The notes beneath the pieces were generated by a model. The model was not told the origin of the DNA and searched no databases. It saw only the letters and a program-made list of their open reading frames with translations. A DNA stretch of 64,000 nt, taken from contig CANTFL010001026.1 in assembly GCA_947650285.1 (NCBI GenBank), forward strand, positions 51,525 to 115,524, read 5' to 3'. A program made the translations under genes and the position numbers. Of the stretch, positions 10,780 to 23,800 are shown piece by piece. Every line of letters begins with the position of its first letter. Position 1 is the first letter of the stretch. Source of the DNA: Hyaloperonospora brassicae (lineage: Eukaryota > Oomycota > Peronosporomycetes > Peronosporales > Peronosporaceae).

Positions 10780-13700
10780 CCGCGGGTGGGGATTCGTCTA
10801 GCGGGGATAACAGGTTAAACCCCCCTCACTACGGGTCGAATATCACTCAACCGGAAGCAAGAACAACCCCGACGGGAATTTTACCTGTTGGGCGGCTGCT
10901 AGATGCTTAAACGGATTCTTACGGCATGCCAACGCTCTCGGGTACAGCGAACCCTGTCTCGGGCCATAGCGACAAGGAATATGCGTCAGGATCTGGAGAG
11001 GATGGGAAGAAATACGACAAGGAAGTTTTCAATACTACGCCATTGGTAGGTCAAAGCAGGACACCACAACGCAGGCGTCTTCGATACCCTCATTCAAATC
11101 GGCCGAGATGTTTGCAGCGTTGCTGGAAGAGATGGAGTAACCCCTAGGGCTAGAGGACTAATGAGAGCGTGGTGTGCTTTGATTAGGCATCTTTTCGCAC
11201 TAGTTGAACACGCAGTATCGGTGCTATCGGAGGATCTACCGGCAGAATGGAAGCGCTTCCAACCCTGAACGCAGCCCAAGATGTTGCATTTATCGAGCTG
11301 TTCGATCAGGCTTATGTTACGCGTCAAGGAAGATTTGTTCTAATGAAATTGCATATCTACGACGATATCGAAGGAACTATAAACACGATGTAAGTTTTTT
11401 AAGAAATTGTTCGTTGTCCGACAAGTAAACAGAAGTGGGCTCATTACCCGATTCTTTGTCAATGGTATGAGTAAATTTGGACGGGAACGGCGGCATCGGG
11501 CCAAGTCGAGCTTGCGACGGCGACGAGAAGCCCCGTTCTCAAGAGTTTATGTTTAATCATTCGGCGTTCTCAGGGCAGGCTACAGTGTAAACTGCCTCCA
11601 AGCTCTATGGGCGGACGCGAGATCTTGAATTAGGCTGCTCCACGCACGAGTTGGAACGGATGATTAGTCGGCGGTCATCGTGTGATAAGTAAAATGGACC
11701 ATGGCATGACGGTGCAAGCCGATATGTTGTCAAATAAGTCCTAGAGTTCATTCAGACCCAAGTCAAGGGCGAACTAATTAAACACTTGGACCGTGCTTGC
11801 GGCTTCATATTAGCCGAAAGACAACGAAGGTCATTGCGTAGATGATTTTGGAGTCGGCCGAATTGGCGCGGATCAATATGCGCGCACTGCACCTAATGCT
11901 TAGTCAGACGAAGACTATAAGCTGTAGCAAAAGTGAATTAAACGGCTTACTTTTACTTTTACGAGGACCACTGCGAACAGCCATAAAGTACGAATGCTGT
12001 TTCATGAAGAGATGCATCGGCTCCATATTGCTCACCGCCCGGAAAACAAAGGTCGGTCTGGCAAAGAAAACAGGGATTGATGAGTCTCCTCCTGGAAGTT
12101 GTGCGGAATACACCGTGCACTTGCAAAACCTTGCGCGTTATTGCGATGTCGTCAAAATTGCGGCGTTTTCGAATGCGAAGACACCGACAGATATTGACAT
12201 GGAAGACATGGATTCGCACACATCAGATTCGAGAACGTCAACGATCTAGAGGGTGAAGTTTACGCTTGCTGGGTGCCAGGCCTTCTCGAATGGCGTTTAC
12301 GTCTTCTACGGATCGGCACAGCCATTATTGTAAAGCTCCCTAAAATGGGAATCCGGTTGCAGTGCCTTCAATATAGCAACCTCGGGCACACCCTCCCGAG
12401 GTGCAGCTTTACATATGACCAGTTGCGGGGTCCTGTTGGGATTATCGTATCTGAATAAGACGTACATGAGATAAACGAACTCACTAAACCTTTCTCCAGA
12501 TTCGCGTAACTTTAGGTCATGTCGGCGCAATGGCTACAGTCCCAATAAATCTGATAAGACGGCTCAGAAGGCCTTCACGCTATTCGGGCTAACCATAGGG
12601 GTATGGTCATCTCCGGTAGGCTCTCATCTACCCCTCCAGCATTAGAAATCAATAGAGCTCCTCAGGTGATGCAAGGGAATACAATTTAAGCATCTACAAC
12701 CTCAACTTAATACGGCTGCGCCCCAATCTTGTCTTTTCCGCTTTATATAGGACGAACGCCATTATTTCGAGCTTCAGCGCGTCAAACTCGCAAAGAAATT
12801 CAGATCTTGAGCAATATTTAGACCTATAGGAGGTGGATGAGAAGAAAATGGAAACTGATACCAACACATCTACGCCGAAGAACCCTAATTTATAATTCGC
12901 GGTGGTTAATTTAACCACAGGTATGGCGGAAAAATAGTATCGGGTCAGTATCGGATATCCTTGCTATAATTAAAGGACAAATCTAGGGAAGTGGCCGGTC
13001 AACAGCGGGGATTAGCTCCTGTATCGACAGTATCTGTGTCGATGACCTTATTGCACCATGAGCAGTCCAGGTTCCGCAATCTACGCGCACGTACGCGCAA
13101 ACCGTCGGCTAAGGATCTTCCGACAGGAGTGCGTTATGTGCACTTCCCAGCTGACTTAGCTGCATTAGAAACTCAACTGGGCATCCGTTATGTGGTCACA
13201 CCAAATACCGGTAACTGTCTCGCTACGGCGATCGTGTAGGCGGCAGCGGAAGCAAATCTGAACGACCCTGACAGATCTTCGGAGCTCTTAACGGCTAGCT
13301 TTAAAATGAAATTAAATAAACGGGGCTGCTTAAACTTGCGGTCTGCTCGCCCACGATCATCGGGTGCATATTTTGCGAAATGTCTGCCGCGGTTGGCCCG
13401 GAATGTCCTGCACTGAGCCTGCTTCTCAGGTACGGTGGTACTCAGAGAATTTTGCGTTCAGCTCGTCGTTCAAAACGTACATGGTGCCAAAGGACACCTG
13501 GATGACGTGCGACACGTTGGGAATGGCTTCCAACTTCTTGCAACAAGCTTTTTATGTCATTTGTCGAATCGTCGGTCCGAAACGTGGATGGATTGATATA
13601 TAGTATATTACAAGGACCGTCTGCTTCCACAATTGTGTGGCTGTGACAGCAGCGGAATATCAGGTGACTCGTCTTGAGCTTCTGGACGAGGTAGTTGCTG

Positions 13701-16700
13701 CTGAAATCGAAAAGGCATCAAGTCTTCCGCTCATTTTACAAGGTAGTGAACGCCATTATACATCGTTTCTTCACTCGATCAGTACTGGTCACCTTCCAGT
13801 CCAAAAGAGGAGATGGATCTGAATAGGGCATTCGCGTGGGACACGACAAAAACCACCACAGTTTGCACCGCGAAACACAGAGGACAACATCAAGCATTTT
13901 GTTGGAGGAGGTGTGGAATTAGACAATATTCATCATTTATTCTCTACCCGCAGGACCTATCTGGACCCATGTCTTCAGTGGAATAGTCGAGACATATCCA
14001 GGCGCTGGTCGTTTTATTGAACAAACTCGCCTTTCATCCATTTTTAACAACATAGCCGCTTGTATCATATCAAGTCTTATATTAAGGTCAAAATGAGGCA
14101 TAATCTTGTCCCCCAAACTATCGATCGCAAGGAGCGATTGTGGCATACCAGCGCACCAAGAATGGTATCAAGCGCCAATAACGGTTGTTACGCCTGCACC
14201 GATAGAGAGGGCTGGGCCTCAGCGTTGAAGGCGCTAGCCTCAGAGTGTCCGAAAATAAAGTAGGTCCCTTTACCACCGCTGACAGCTTTACGACGGAACG
14301 GCAACACACTGCAAGGCTCGCATTAGACCATTTTTCTCTGGATTATAAAGCGCTTCATGTTTAATCGGGGGGGGGGGTTGCTGCGTATTATAGATTTCCG
14401 GATCATTGAGATGCGGATCGGTTCGAGCCGTTAGCGGTGAATTGAATCATATCTGCGGCGCTAACGCGAAATACCTACAGACAGGCCCACGCAAGCCTGG
14501 GTTGACCCCTAGCTCGACAATTTGCGGAGTTCGGGTCACGATTTACTTGCACCAGTGCTAGACAGCTTAGATGACTGGGTCAAACTGCAAGCTCGAGGGT
14601 ACGCAGGAGACGCCGTGATTCAACCATGCGATTCGAAGCGACGCACCAGGCTAAGTCGTCACATGCTCTGTGCACATTTCTACGACCGTGACATTACAGA
14701 TATGGCCGTTGGCTCCTCATCCAATTCAGGGGCCCCGAAAACTCGACCGTTACATATCCAGCTCATCTTAAACAGCACCAAATTTAAGCAGGATTTTACA
14801 AATCCAATCGACTCGCGGATTGGGCGGCGATTGAGCGATTTTTATACGCCAAGCTGGCACGACCGGAGGAGAATAATCAAAATTTGTACAACCGACATCT
14901 CACGCAACTTCTTTACGTCACGCTACTACAGATAAAAGCTTGACCGCGCAGACGTCTATGGACGTCACACCTTGTTACATCGATTCGAATCCGATTCTGC
15001 CAAACGGGATCCCACTAGACGATGAAAGCCAGACCGAATACTTCTGACTCAAAACGTCAGAGGATTTACAAAAGCTACGCGCAGGAGTAATTGGCTGCCT
15101 AAATCCATACCCGTTGCGTCATCGGCCGCTAGCGTGGTGATTTCAGGATACACACATTACCAGTGCACAAGAATCAGGGCAACTACGGATTGAATGGAGG
15201 AGGACGTGGGAAAACAGCTCAATCTGGACCACTCGCCCAAGCTTTTTTGTGGTGAACGGCTCGTCGACTGCCCGGGGCGCCGGTATTTTGCTCTCTCCAT
15301 CGGCATCGGTAGCCGCGGTTGCGTGGAACAATGACAAATGGACCACGCAAGCGATTAAATATAGGGTTGATGACACTAGTATCATCAACACATACGCATT
15401 ATGTATTCAAGCTGAGCGCGAAGTTTTTTTTCAAAAGATCCACACCTGGACATGCCTCCAGTAGCGTTGTTCGCACGGTGACGTAATTGTTTCCAGAGCC
15501 CGCAACTGGATCGGTTAGGTCCACGGTGCGCAAGACGTCCGGAATGTCCCGCACTTGAATTACTGCTGGAGGGGACGGATCCGAGTGATGCCAGGCTGTA
15601 TGGTAGCATGCCGGAGATGATGATGAGTTTGCTAAGAGTCATCCTTACACGTACTGGACCACCGAGACAGCTAGTAAAATTGACCCATTTTACATTCCAA
15701 ATTTATTACGCCCCGGACTTCCTTTGGGTTAGTTCGGCTCCCTATCCCCAAATTCCGATCACGAGCAGGTATTAATCTGTTTATGTGGGAAGCATTTGGG
15801 TGGCATTTTCAAAGCGACAGCAGCACGTGTCTTATCCTATAAGTTTGAACCATTCCTACCGCGTCCTGACGGACGTCTTTCCGGAGATTACGGACTTGAG
15901 GATAGGTCATGACCCTTCAGTCCAGTCCTGGGATGTCCATATTGTTAACACCACACACTGCATAAAGGTGGTGCGGGAACGGGAAACAGAAGCGGCTAAA
16001 GCGATCGGTAGCTAAGCTACGCCGGCTCAACATAATCCAATTGCTAGCAAGACGTCAATGGATATCAGCTAATGTGGAAAAGATGCGGATGAATCACGTC
16101 GATGGTCTCAAGGTGACTTTGGAGAGGACGAAGAAGCGTGTTGTTGTCTCCCTACAAGCGGATCGCAAATTGGGAACCGGATCAGCACTTCACTTCACTG
16201 CTGACCCATTACGGAACGGCATTTACGCAATCCATGCCTACAGCGGATCCATTTGCTTCTGAATGGACCGTCGCCATAGCCACCGCACTACGTCGCTGTC
16301 TATATTTGCAATGCATTTTCGGTCTTTTGCTTCCCTACCGCCGGATCAATGCCTTAAAGCTGACGACAATGAACGCTTACTTTTCCCCTTTACGGAAGCA
16401 GAGGTGATATATGCTATCAAAGGGCCCACTCGCCACGAACCGACCGGCCCGATGGGCTCAGCAACTACTTTCAAAAGGATACGGTATCGCTCATGATCCC
16501 AGGGATGGTCATAAATAGTAATGAAATACTCGAGGGATCGGAGCTGCGTACATCCTTCCTGGAGCCACCAATTACCCTTCTTCGATATAGGACAGCGCTG
16601 ATGACGCCATAGATAATTAAACGATCGCGTTAGTGAAAACAAGCTGCAAGTCTTTGCGAAGGTGCTAGCCACCGGCTTCAATACGCTTTGCTTAGGCCCA

Positions 16701-16997
16701 TCAGCGCATCACAAAAGAGTTTTGTGCAAGGTCACAACACTTCAAAGCCATGTATGATGGTGATGACTCAACTTACGACTGCAGCAATTCGGACGACGTG
16801 ACGGCCGATATGAGCCAATGTATCCTGTCACGGGACTTTCGTAAGTCGTACGATACTGGATACCGCGCATTCATGTATGATTTGTTTCGGTAGTTTGACT
16901 TCGAAGAACGATTCGTCGACCTCTTTTGACGCATCACACTGTCACGTCAGTTGTTGTGAACGGTAGTCAGTCTCAGACACTCCTGGTGTAGTCGGGG

Positions 16998-17147
16998 TTT
17001 CGGCAGGGTTGTCCGCTTGCGCCGCTCTTATTTCTACTGGTGGCTGAAGTAATAGGGACAGCTTTACAGCAGGACTCAGTGCTTCAAGAGCATAAGGCGC
17101 CGGGTCTACCGTGGCACACGCGCCTGTTTTCAGCGTTTGTAGACGAC
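16998..17147 (+). pseudogene. LINE reverse-transcriptase core remnant
   Basis: FRQGCPLAPLLF at 16,998-17,033 is the conserved RT motif preceding the catalytic box. FVDD at 17,136-17,147 is the Y/F-x-D-D catalytic box with both aspartates kept. The frame is open only from about 17,040 to 17,255, and the surrounding RT is broken. It belongs to the decayed plus-strand LINE. Confidence 0.85.
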
Positions 17148-18425
17148 TCCACGATCCTTCTAGAGAGGACAGGGCATCTCCCGCACGCATTAATAATTAC
17201 CGACGCTTTTAACGCACTGGCGGGCTTGCATATCCAACCGACCAAAACTAACTAGCGTATATTAACCGAGCTATCACTGTTGAGCGCTTCGCGGGCATCG
17301 GAGTTGTGCCAACAGGGCCCACCACCAGGTACCTGTGTACGAGATGGGAATCGGGGATTGAGAGGAAAATGATCGGGCTTCCGGACTAAATATTCGACGA
17401 TGACTCTTAACGGCAACTCGGATCACGACTAGCGTGGAAAACGTAGTTCCCGTCTTGAACACCATCTTCCCCTCCTTGTTATTTACAGCGAGTGTATCAG
17501 ATATTATGGTGTGACCAGAGAAGGAGCTACATAATCTCCACAATCAATTCATGTGGTACACGCGACTTCGATAGACGCCAGGTGCCATATGGTGCACCCG
17601 TGGCTAGTAATAGCACACCAGTAGGGGGAGGGGGAATCGGGCTGGACGATGTGTAGGTCTTATTCGAAACACAACGAACCAGACATGCCATGATAGGTCT
17701 TACCCAACGACCGGACAAGTATTTCACGGCTTGGCGCATCTGGTCTTTTCGAGAACTATAATGGGACAACGCAGGACAGGTAAATCCAGCTGCGGTGATG
17801 CAACGGTCGGTGTTCAGACTCCATAAAATCTCTGGACTGGAGTAAGAGCAGGTGCATGAGGAATAACTAGCTCCGACACCAGACCAGCAGCACAGATTGA
17901 CTGAATGAGTTACGACACACTCTGCGGCGCTGCTTGACGGAGAGAATAGCTTGTGGGACGAAGATAAATTCGTTCTTTCAAATGCCTCTTCTATCATCGA
18001 CCTCCATATGGGCACCGATGACATGGCAAGTGATATCCAGCCCTTTTAGTCTACGTTCCAGTGGTCGATTCGCGATCACAACGGTTTAATTTGGTCAAAA
18101 CTAAAACTGCGTTTATTTGCGGCATGTACTTAAGAACAACCAAACCTGGCGCGCACGGGCCCAGCGGACTTTGTTCCGACAATACATAAGCCTGCTAATC
18201 AATCCAGGCCTCACTCTGCAGCTCAATTACGGCGGTGGGCTACCTGCATGACTCTATCCTCGCCGACTATTGCTATTAGAACGTTTATTCAACTAAACTC
18301 GGCAACCCGATTACGTGACACGCCCGAGGTTATCAACATATCGGGGGTCGCTCACTCGTGAATGAGTACAACAGGCCGACCGCCGGACGCCTCTTTTAAT
18401 TCCAAGAAAGAAATGAAGTTACACC

Positions 18426-18430
18426 AAGAC
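18426..18430. repeat. Target-site duplication AAGAC (left)
   Basis: AAGAC occurs immediately before the LTR start and is repeated exactly after its end at 18,822-18,826. This is the 5-bp duplication expected from integrase-mediated insertion. Confidence 0.85.
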
Positions 18431-18821
18431 TGTAACGGGCCACACCCTTGCGTAACTTAACGCAAGGGTTTTGGGTGCCCCGACGAACGTACACGTGGCA
18501 AGCGAGGAAGCGTAGGTAGGGTAAAAGTAGAACTGTTATATTAATATAATTAAGTCTTTAAACTACTGTCTCTTCGTTTGACTTAGTTTAACTATACTAA
18601 TATAACTGGATGTATGGTGACGTCTCGTCACCACTCATTGCGCGCGTCTTGCGGCGATTGGTGGGTTGATATCATCACGATATCAACCAATGAACAGACC
18701 CTTTGGTCGACCCTTCAATATCACCACTTTGGTGATATTGTTTAAAGAATATCCATCTTTATATTCTTTATCGTCACTTTCCTTAAAGTGAAAATGTCAT
18801 GTAACGGGCTGCCCCGTTACA
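18431..18821 (-). mobile_element. Solo LTR (391 bp) inserted in the LINE
   Basis: It begins TGTAACGGG and ends CCCGTTACA, and is flanked by the perfect duplication AAGAC. No internal retroelement sequence follows, so this is a solo LTR left by recombination between two LTRs. It is related to the LTR at 51,567-52,027 but lies in the opposite direction: shared blocks include CATTGCGCGCGTC, GTACACGTGG and GAGGAAGCG. The orientation is inferred from the other copy, which precedes gag. It is densely packed with hairpins: 10-bp arms at 18,444/18,460, 7-bp at 18,616/18,626, 10-bp at 18,664/18,679, 11-bp at 18,716/18,730, 10-bp at 18,743/18,761, 6-bp at 18,775/18,785 and 9-bp at 18,800/18,813. Confidence 0.9.
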
Positions 18822-18826
18822 AAGAC
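18822..18826. repeat. Target-site duplication AAGAC (right)
   Basis: Exact copy of 18,426-18,430 directly after the solo LTR. Confidence 0.85.
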
Positions 18827-19046
18827 GACAATGGCGTGCACTGGAGATGCCCAGTCTCATCCCAGATTTCGCCGTTGAACTTCCAGGGGAATGGCAGGCA
18901 CTCCGACAAGAACTGCGGATACACGACCTCGTTTATAGGCGCACTAACTGCTACGTACTTTCCCCTGGGCATTTTCTGACAGTACGCCGAATCGGTCATA
19001 CAGGTGGCGCTAAAACAGCAAGATTTCTGCTTTCACAAAAAAAGCG

Positions 19047-19592
19047 TTGGCCCGTCCTCTGAGAAATGTCTTGGACCGACTGGAGGCACGGCCGGGGCGG
19101 AGCGACTGGCAACGTGCGGTCATGGATCGAACCCCGCAGCAAGTATGGGACCATAGACAGGGCCTAACGGCGTATAAGGTCTACTCGGGGTATCGAATTG
19201 CGACGCGGCAACTCATATTTTACCACACAAGGCGCCACGAGAACAACACGAATTGCAAGAAACCGGGCTGTCGAGGATGTCTGGAGACATTGGCACACTT
19301 CTTCTGGGACTGTTCCTACGCCTTTGCGTAATGGAAAAAAATGGTCAGGTATTGGAAGGGGAGCGGGTGTCTATACGGCAAAACCAACCCTATTAACGCG
19401 TGTGGCAGTAAACGAGTCGTAAGCTTCTCCGCGCATCGGAAGGCAACACTCGCGGATTGGATTCAGGAGATGTGGAATCAAATCTGGCACATTCTTGCGA
19501 CAATATGTCAAACCCAGCTGTGGAATGATCGGAATGCCGATGTATATCAGGAAGCCACAAAGGACATCACATTCACCACGACAAGTTTTTGA
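19047..19592 (+). pseudogene. LINE C-terminal zinc finger (zf-RVT) remnant
   Basis: An open frame at 19,047-19,331 carries C-KKPG-C-RG-C...H-FFWD-C (19,254-19,313), the zinc-binding signature found after the reverse transcriptase of many LINEs. The related frame 19,341-19,592 (LADWIQEMWNQIW, QTQLWNDRN) continues the C-terminus after a frameshift. This shows that the LINE continues on the far side of the solo LTR. Confidence 0.8.
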
Positions 19593-19900
19593 GCTACATG
19601 CATGTGTCAACTACGCGCTATCGCCTTACGTGAGCAACAAAAGATACATTCGGCTGTTCGAGGTGCATTGCTACATGCATCGATTTAATTGAGTACGAAC
19701 CGAGAGGGTCACTAGGTATTCCTGGGAATATCCCTAGTCATTCCTTGGATCACTCGGCGCTGACATATTGGCTCAGGCTATGTCAGAGATCTTGCCCATA
19801 GTTTATATCGTGTAAATAGACCATCCGAACGAACAAACAATCTCACATAATAAAGTCCAGATATTTTCAGCACATTAATATCCAAAGAGAGAGAGGCAGA

Positions 19901-20492
19901 CTAGGCTATTATTCCATAATACATAGTAGCCAATATGTCTGGTATATCCTTAGCCTGGCTAGCAACGTTGGCTCTTCGTTCGAGTCCAGTGGTTGTATGA
20001 GGATGAGCACCCGAGGTGCTGGCTTTCGGAGTGGTTGTTCGATATCGCTCTGGAATACTAGCAAGACTGCACCTTGACTTTTCGTTTCGAAGCGTCGATG
20101 CTCTCGCTTGGCAACAGCGCGAAGTTGCCGCAGACCCGTTCCCCAGAATCTTTGGACGCTGCCGGCGATCGTAGAGCGTTTCTGTAAGAGCACAACCCTG
20201 TTTCGTTGGATCCATAAATTGGTAAGGCAACTACTTCTTAGAATACGCCTCAACCTCTTCTTTATAGCGCCGTAGTCCGTAGAGTCGTTGGGATGGTCCC
20301 GGCGAAGATGGTATATAATAACACGTGATAGTTACGGCGCCCCTCGGCTGGCGCTATGCGCAAGAATTTCGTGCACATCGGTGCAGGATACACCTTTGAC
20401 TGGTCCAATGGCAACAAAGCCTTTGCCAGCAGGCTTGAACACACGGACAGGATCAGAAGATGCGCGTTAATGATTCCTCCACTCCGTAGCAC
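19901..20492 (-). mobile_element. Minus-strand LINE 3' fragment
   Basis: On the minus strand, frames 20,492-20,262 and 20,253-19,909 read as the tail of a LINE polyprotein. RQLRAVAKREHRRF and QGAVLLVFQSDI resemble the conserved C-terminal block of oomycete LINEs, judged from memory only. It faces the plus-strand LINE tail-to-tail across about 200 bp. Frames are broken. Confidence 0.5.
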
Positions 20493-20840
20493 AACAAGTT
20501 AACATTCAGCTTTATTTGCCACTTCTCGAAAATCGCGTGTCGCATCTTGACAAGTTGTTACCTTGCAAAAGAAATCGCCCTCGGGCGTTTTTGACACTGT
20601 TCTAGAATTTTGTACGAGCTCACAACGACGTATCCCACACCTGTTCGTTTTCCTTACACCAGAAACCACCCCCCGTGCGTCCAATATCGTCGAAAAGCTC
20701 CTTGATCTTTCGTACCAAAATAGCATCAATCTCACCCTTTGCGCGCACTTTCAAAACCTTTTCAAATATACCATAAACGAAGCACCCCCCGACTTTATTG
20801 TGAAGTAAGCCCAACAAACCAACACACGACGCACCTCGCA

Positions 20841-23800
20841 ATGCCGCAGCGAGTGAGCGCCGTGACGCTGTTGCTGGACGACGAGGCGCACGAGGTGCTG
20901 CTCTGTCCCCAGACGCCCGTGGCGGAGCTCCTGCAGTGCATCACGTCGGGCTTCTCGTCGCTCAGCCGCGACCGGTCGAAGACGCCCGTCGCTCTGCAGC
21001 ACGTTTCCAGTCGCGTGTTTTATCCGCTGTCGCTGCTCTGTCGCTGTCCCGAACTCTTTGAGATCGACGCGTACCGCGTAGTGACTCGAGAGGCAGCACA
21101 GACTCGCAGCAGTCGTAACGTGCCGGGACGAAGGCGCGAGGCGCAGGCGGTTACGAAGACCCACGAACGACGCGCCGCGGCCGCCGCTGCGACTACTTTT
21201 GGTGCTGCTACTTCGGACCCTGAGCAGGCGATTGATTTTTCGGACTTCGAACTGTCGCAGCTCGTGAATGTGTTTACGCAATTTTGTCCTACGGGCGCAT
21301 TGGATCGACGGGCGTTTGAGCGGTGCCTGGAAAAGATCTTGGCGCAGTCGGGACGGTACGATCCCCAGGCACGTGCTATGTTTACGCGACTTTTCCGTCT
21401 CTTTGCGACGTCGGAGAGTTCACCGGACGATGCAGTGGTCGACGTGGTCGATTTGTTGGGTGCTGCGTCGGTTTTCGCGTCCGGAGAGCGCGACGAGAAG
21501 ATCCAATTGACGTTTGAGCTCTACGACATGGACAAGGACGGGTTTCTGTCGAAGGAAGAGATGACTAGGTACTTGACGGCTGTTTTTCGGGTCATAAGTC
21601 TCGCGTCGCCAGAGCTTTTACAACAGAACAAGTACGTGGTTGGCAGTGATACAAGCGTACTAGCTACTGTGCGTGAGAGTACTAATTGTGATGCTCGATG
21701 TGTGTGTGCGTGTGTTTGTGTTGTTGTTCTCTTGCTGCGTAGTAGTATGGATCCAGCGGACATGGCCATTGTGACGGCGAATCAGTGCTTTGCCGAGTCA
21801 ACACTGAATCACGAGGGTAGACTATCGTTTGAGGCGTTCCGAGCATGGTACTTGAAGCCTGGGCCTACACAGCTTGTTGCTGCTAGGTGCAGCAACAGCG
21901 GATCGAACAAGAAGTGCGTGAATGGCATCCAGCTGTTGAAGGGTCTTGACCACGTCACACTTGGCGAGATCACAGGTCTGTCGGCGCTGAGTGCATCCGA
22001 CGTTTTCTCAATCTTTGGTGCGGCGTCGACTCAGTCCAAGCATTGTTCGAAAAAAGTGCTTGCTCGTACCAATTTCAAGCAAACCATTTTTACCGTTCTA
22101 GAAAGCATGGGCCGGAAAGCCACCCGTGAGGTCGACAAGTTTCTGGATCGGCTTTACGACGCGTTTGATGAAGACGGAAGCGATTCTGTAGATTACGTGG
22201 AGCTAAGTAGTGGACTTTCGGTGCTTTGCGGCGGCTTGACCGAAGACAAGGTGATGGCTGCGTTTGTGCTTGTTGACACCGACGGTGACGGATGCATCAC
22301 GCAGCCGGAAATGGAAGCGTATTTGACATCCGTCTTTCGAGTCATGTACGAGGCCTCGACAGCGATGACGCAAGCGGTTGGGATTGACGCAAAAACGCTC
22401 GCGCGCTTGACAACAATGCAAGCATTTGACGAAATGGACATGGATCGTGATGGAAAGCTGTCATTGAAAGAACTCCGTTCTTGGTACGGGGCGGCTGGTC
22501 GGCCTTGCCAACCGCATCTGACTAGCTCGCCAGCAGATTCTCAGCAGCAGCCTGTGGTGCATGACACCCACGCGGTTGGAACAGCTAGTTTCGTTGCCTC
22601 TCTTACAGGTTTGTGCGACCGGGCTCCCAGCGACGTGTTTGAAGTGATTGCTGCGAAGGTGAACGAAGATGGCGTCTTGTCGCGCGAGTCGTTCTTTTCT
22701 ATTGTTGATGAGCTTGTTGAGGATCATGCGGCACGGGTCAAGCGCAAGCCGAGTGTTGGGGAAAGGGACCAACTGCAGCGAATTATTGAGAACGTCTTCG
22801 ACGGGTTTGATACCGATCACGACGGTTTTGTCGACTTTTGCGAATTGTCGAGTGGCATTTCGGTATTGTGCAGTGGGTCGCAGGAAGAGAAAATTAAGGC
22901 TGCGTTCACTTTGTTTGATGTCAATCATGACGGATGCATATCACGCGATGAAATGGAAACATATCTGGCGTCGGTGTATCGGATAGTATTTATGATGTCA
23001 CCTACCATATCGCAGCAGCTTCATGTCATTTCTCCAGAAGAGCTTGCACGAATCACTACGGCAGATGCATTCACATTTGCTGATGCGAATGAAGACGACA
23101 GCCTGAGCTTTGACGAATTCACGAAATGGTATAGCACTCAAAGCGGGTCTCTGATATCGATGCACCCGCACCAAGAAGCAACGCTTCTAGCCGTTGGCGA
23201 CATTGTGCCGCCTCCTCAAGCTTCTCTAGTGCGTTCAAGAGGGGGGCTCAACGAAATGAAGGAACTTACAAACCTTGGCAAGTACGACGGAAAAGACGTT
23301 TTTGAGCTCTTCCAAGCTTCTGCTGATGCAGAAGGTAACATATCGCAGCCAGTTTATTTCCGTTGCTTTAACAAACTGCTAGCAAGTGACAAGCAAGTGA
23401 GTCGAGATGCACAAGTTAAGACACAGCAGCTACTCGAAGAACTCTTTGAGCTCTTCGACGTCGATAAGAATGGAGTTGTCGACGTTCAGGAGCTGGGTGC
23501 TGGACTGTCGATTCTTTGTGGTGGAAATCGAGCAGAAAAAACCAAAGCCATGTTCACGCTGTACGATGTCAACCACGACGGCTACGTATCCCCCGATGAA
23601 ATGACATCGTACTTGACATCGATCTTTAAGATCATGTATAAAGCATCCCCAGAGCTCGAAACGAAAACAGGAATGATGCCGGATCAGCTCGCAAGTGTGA
23701 CTACAAGGGAATGCTTTGGGGCTTTCGACCACAATCGTGATGGGCGATTGAGTCTCGACGAGTTCAGCGCATGGTTTGAACAGCAAAACCTGCACGTTCA

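Larger units (their letters stand above)
10780..19700 (+). mobile_element. Long decayed LINE (non-LTR retrotransposon)
   Basis: A plus-strand LINE ruined by many frameshifts and stops. In order: a leader at about 10,780-10,925; ORF1-like remnants from the ATG at 10,926; a gag-like frame at 11,842-12,249; an eroded zinc knuckle near 12,340-12,405 (LGHTLPRC, with the second Cys lost to Tyr); endonuclease-like remnants around 15,240-15,420 (RGAGILLSP); the start of the reverse transcriptase near 16,390-16,480; RT core motifs at 16,998-17,147; a terminal zinc finger at 19,254-19,313; and a C-terminal stretch to about 19,690. The span is about 8.5 kb without the solo LTR at 18,431-18,821, long but possible for a two-ORF LINE. 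Exact ends are not defined, since no poly-A tail or target duplication was found. No reading frame is long enough for function. Confidence 0.8.

Noticed and set aside
20739..20840. N-terminal extension of the EF-hand protein from the ATG at 20,739
   Set aside because: The extra 34 residues are not like the rest of the protein, and the ATG at 20,841 begins a better ordered N-terminus. It is not excluded, but less likely.
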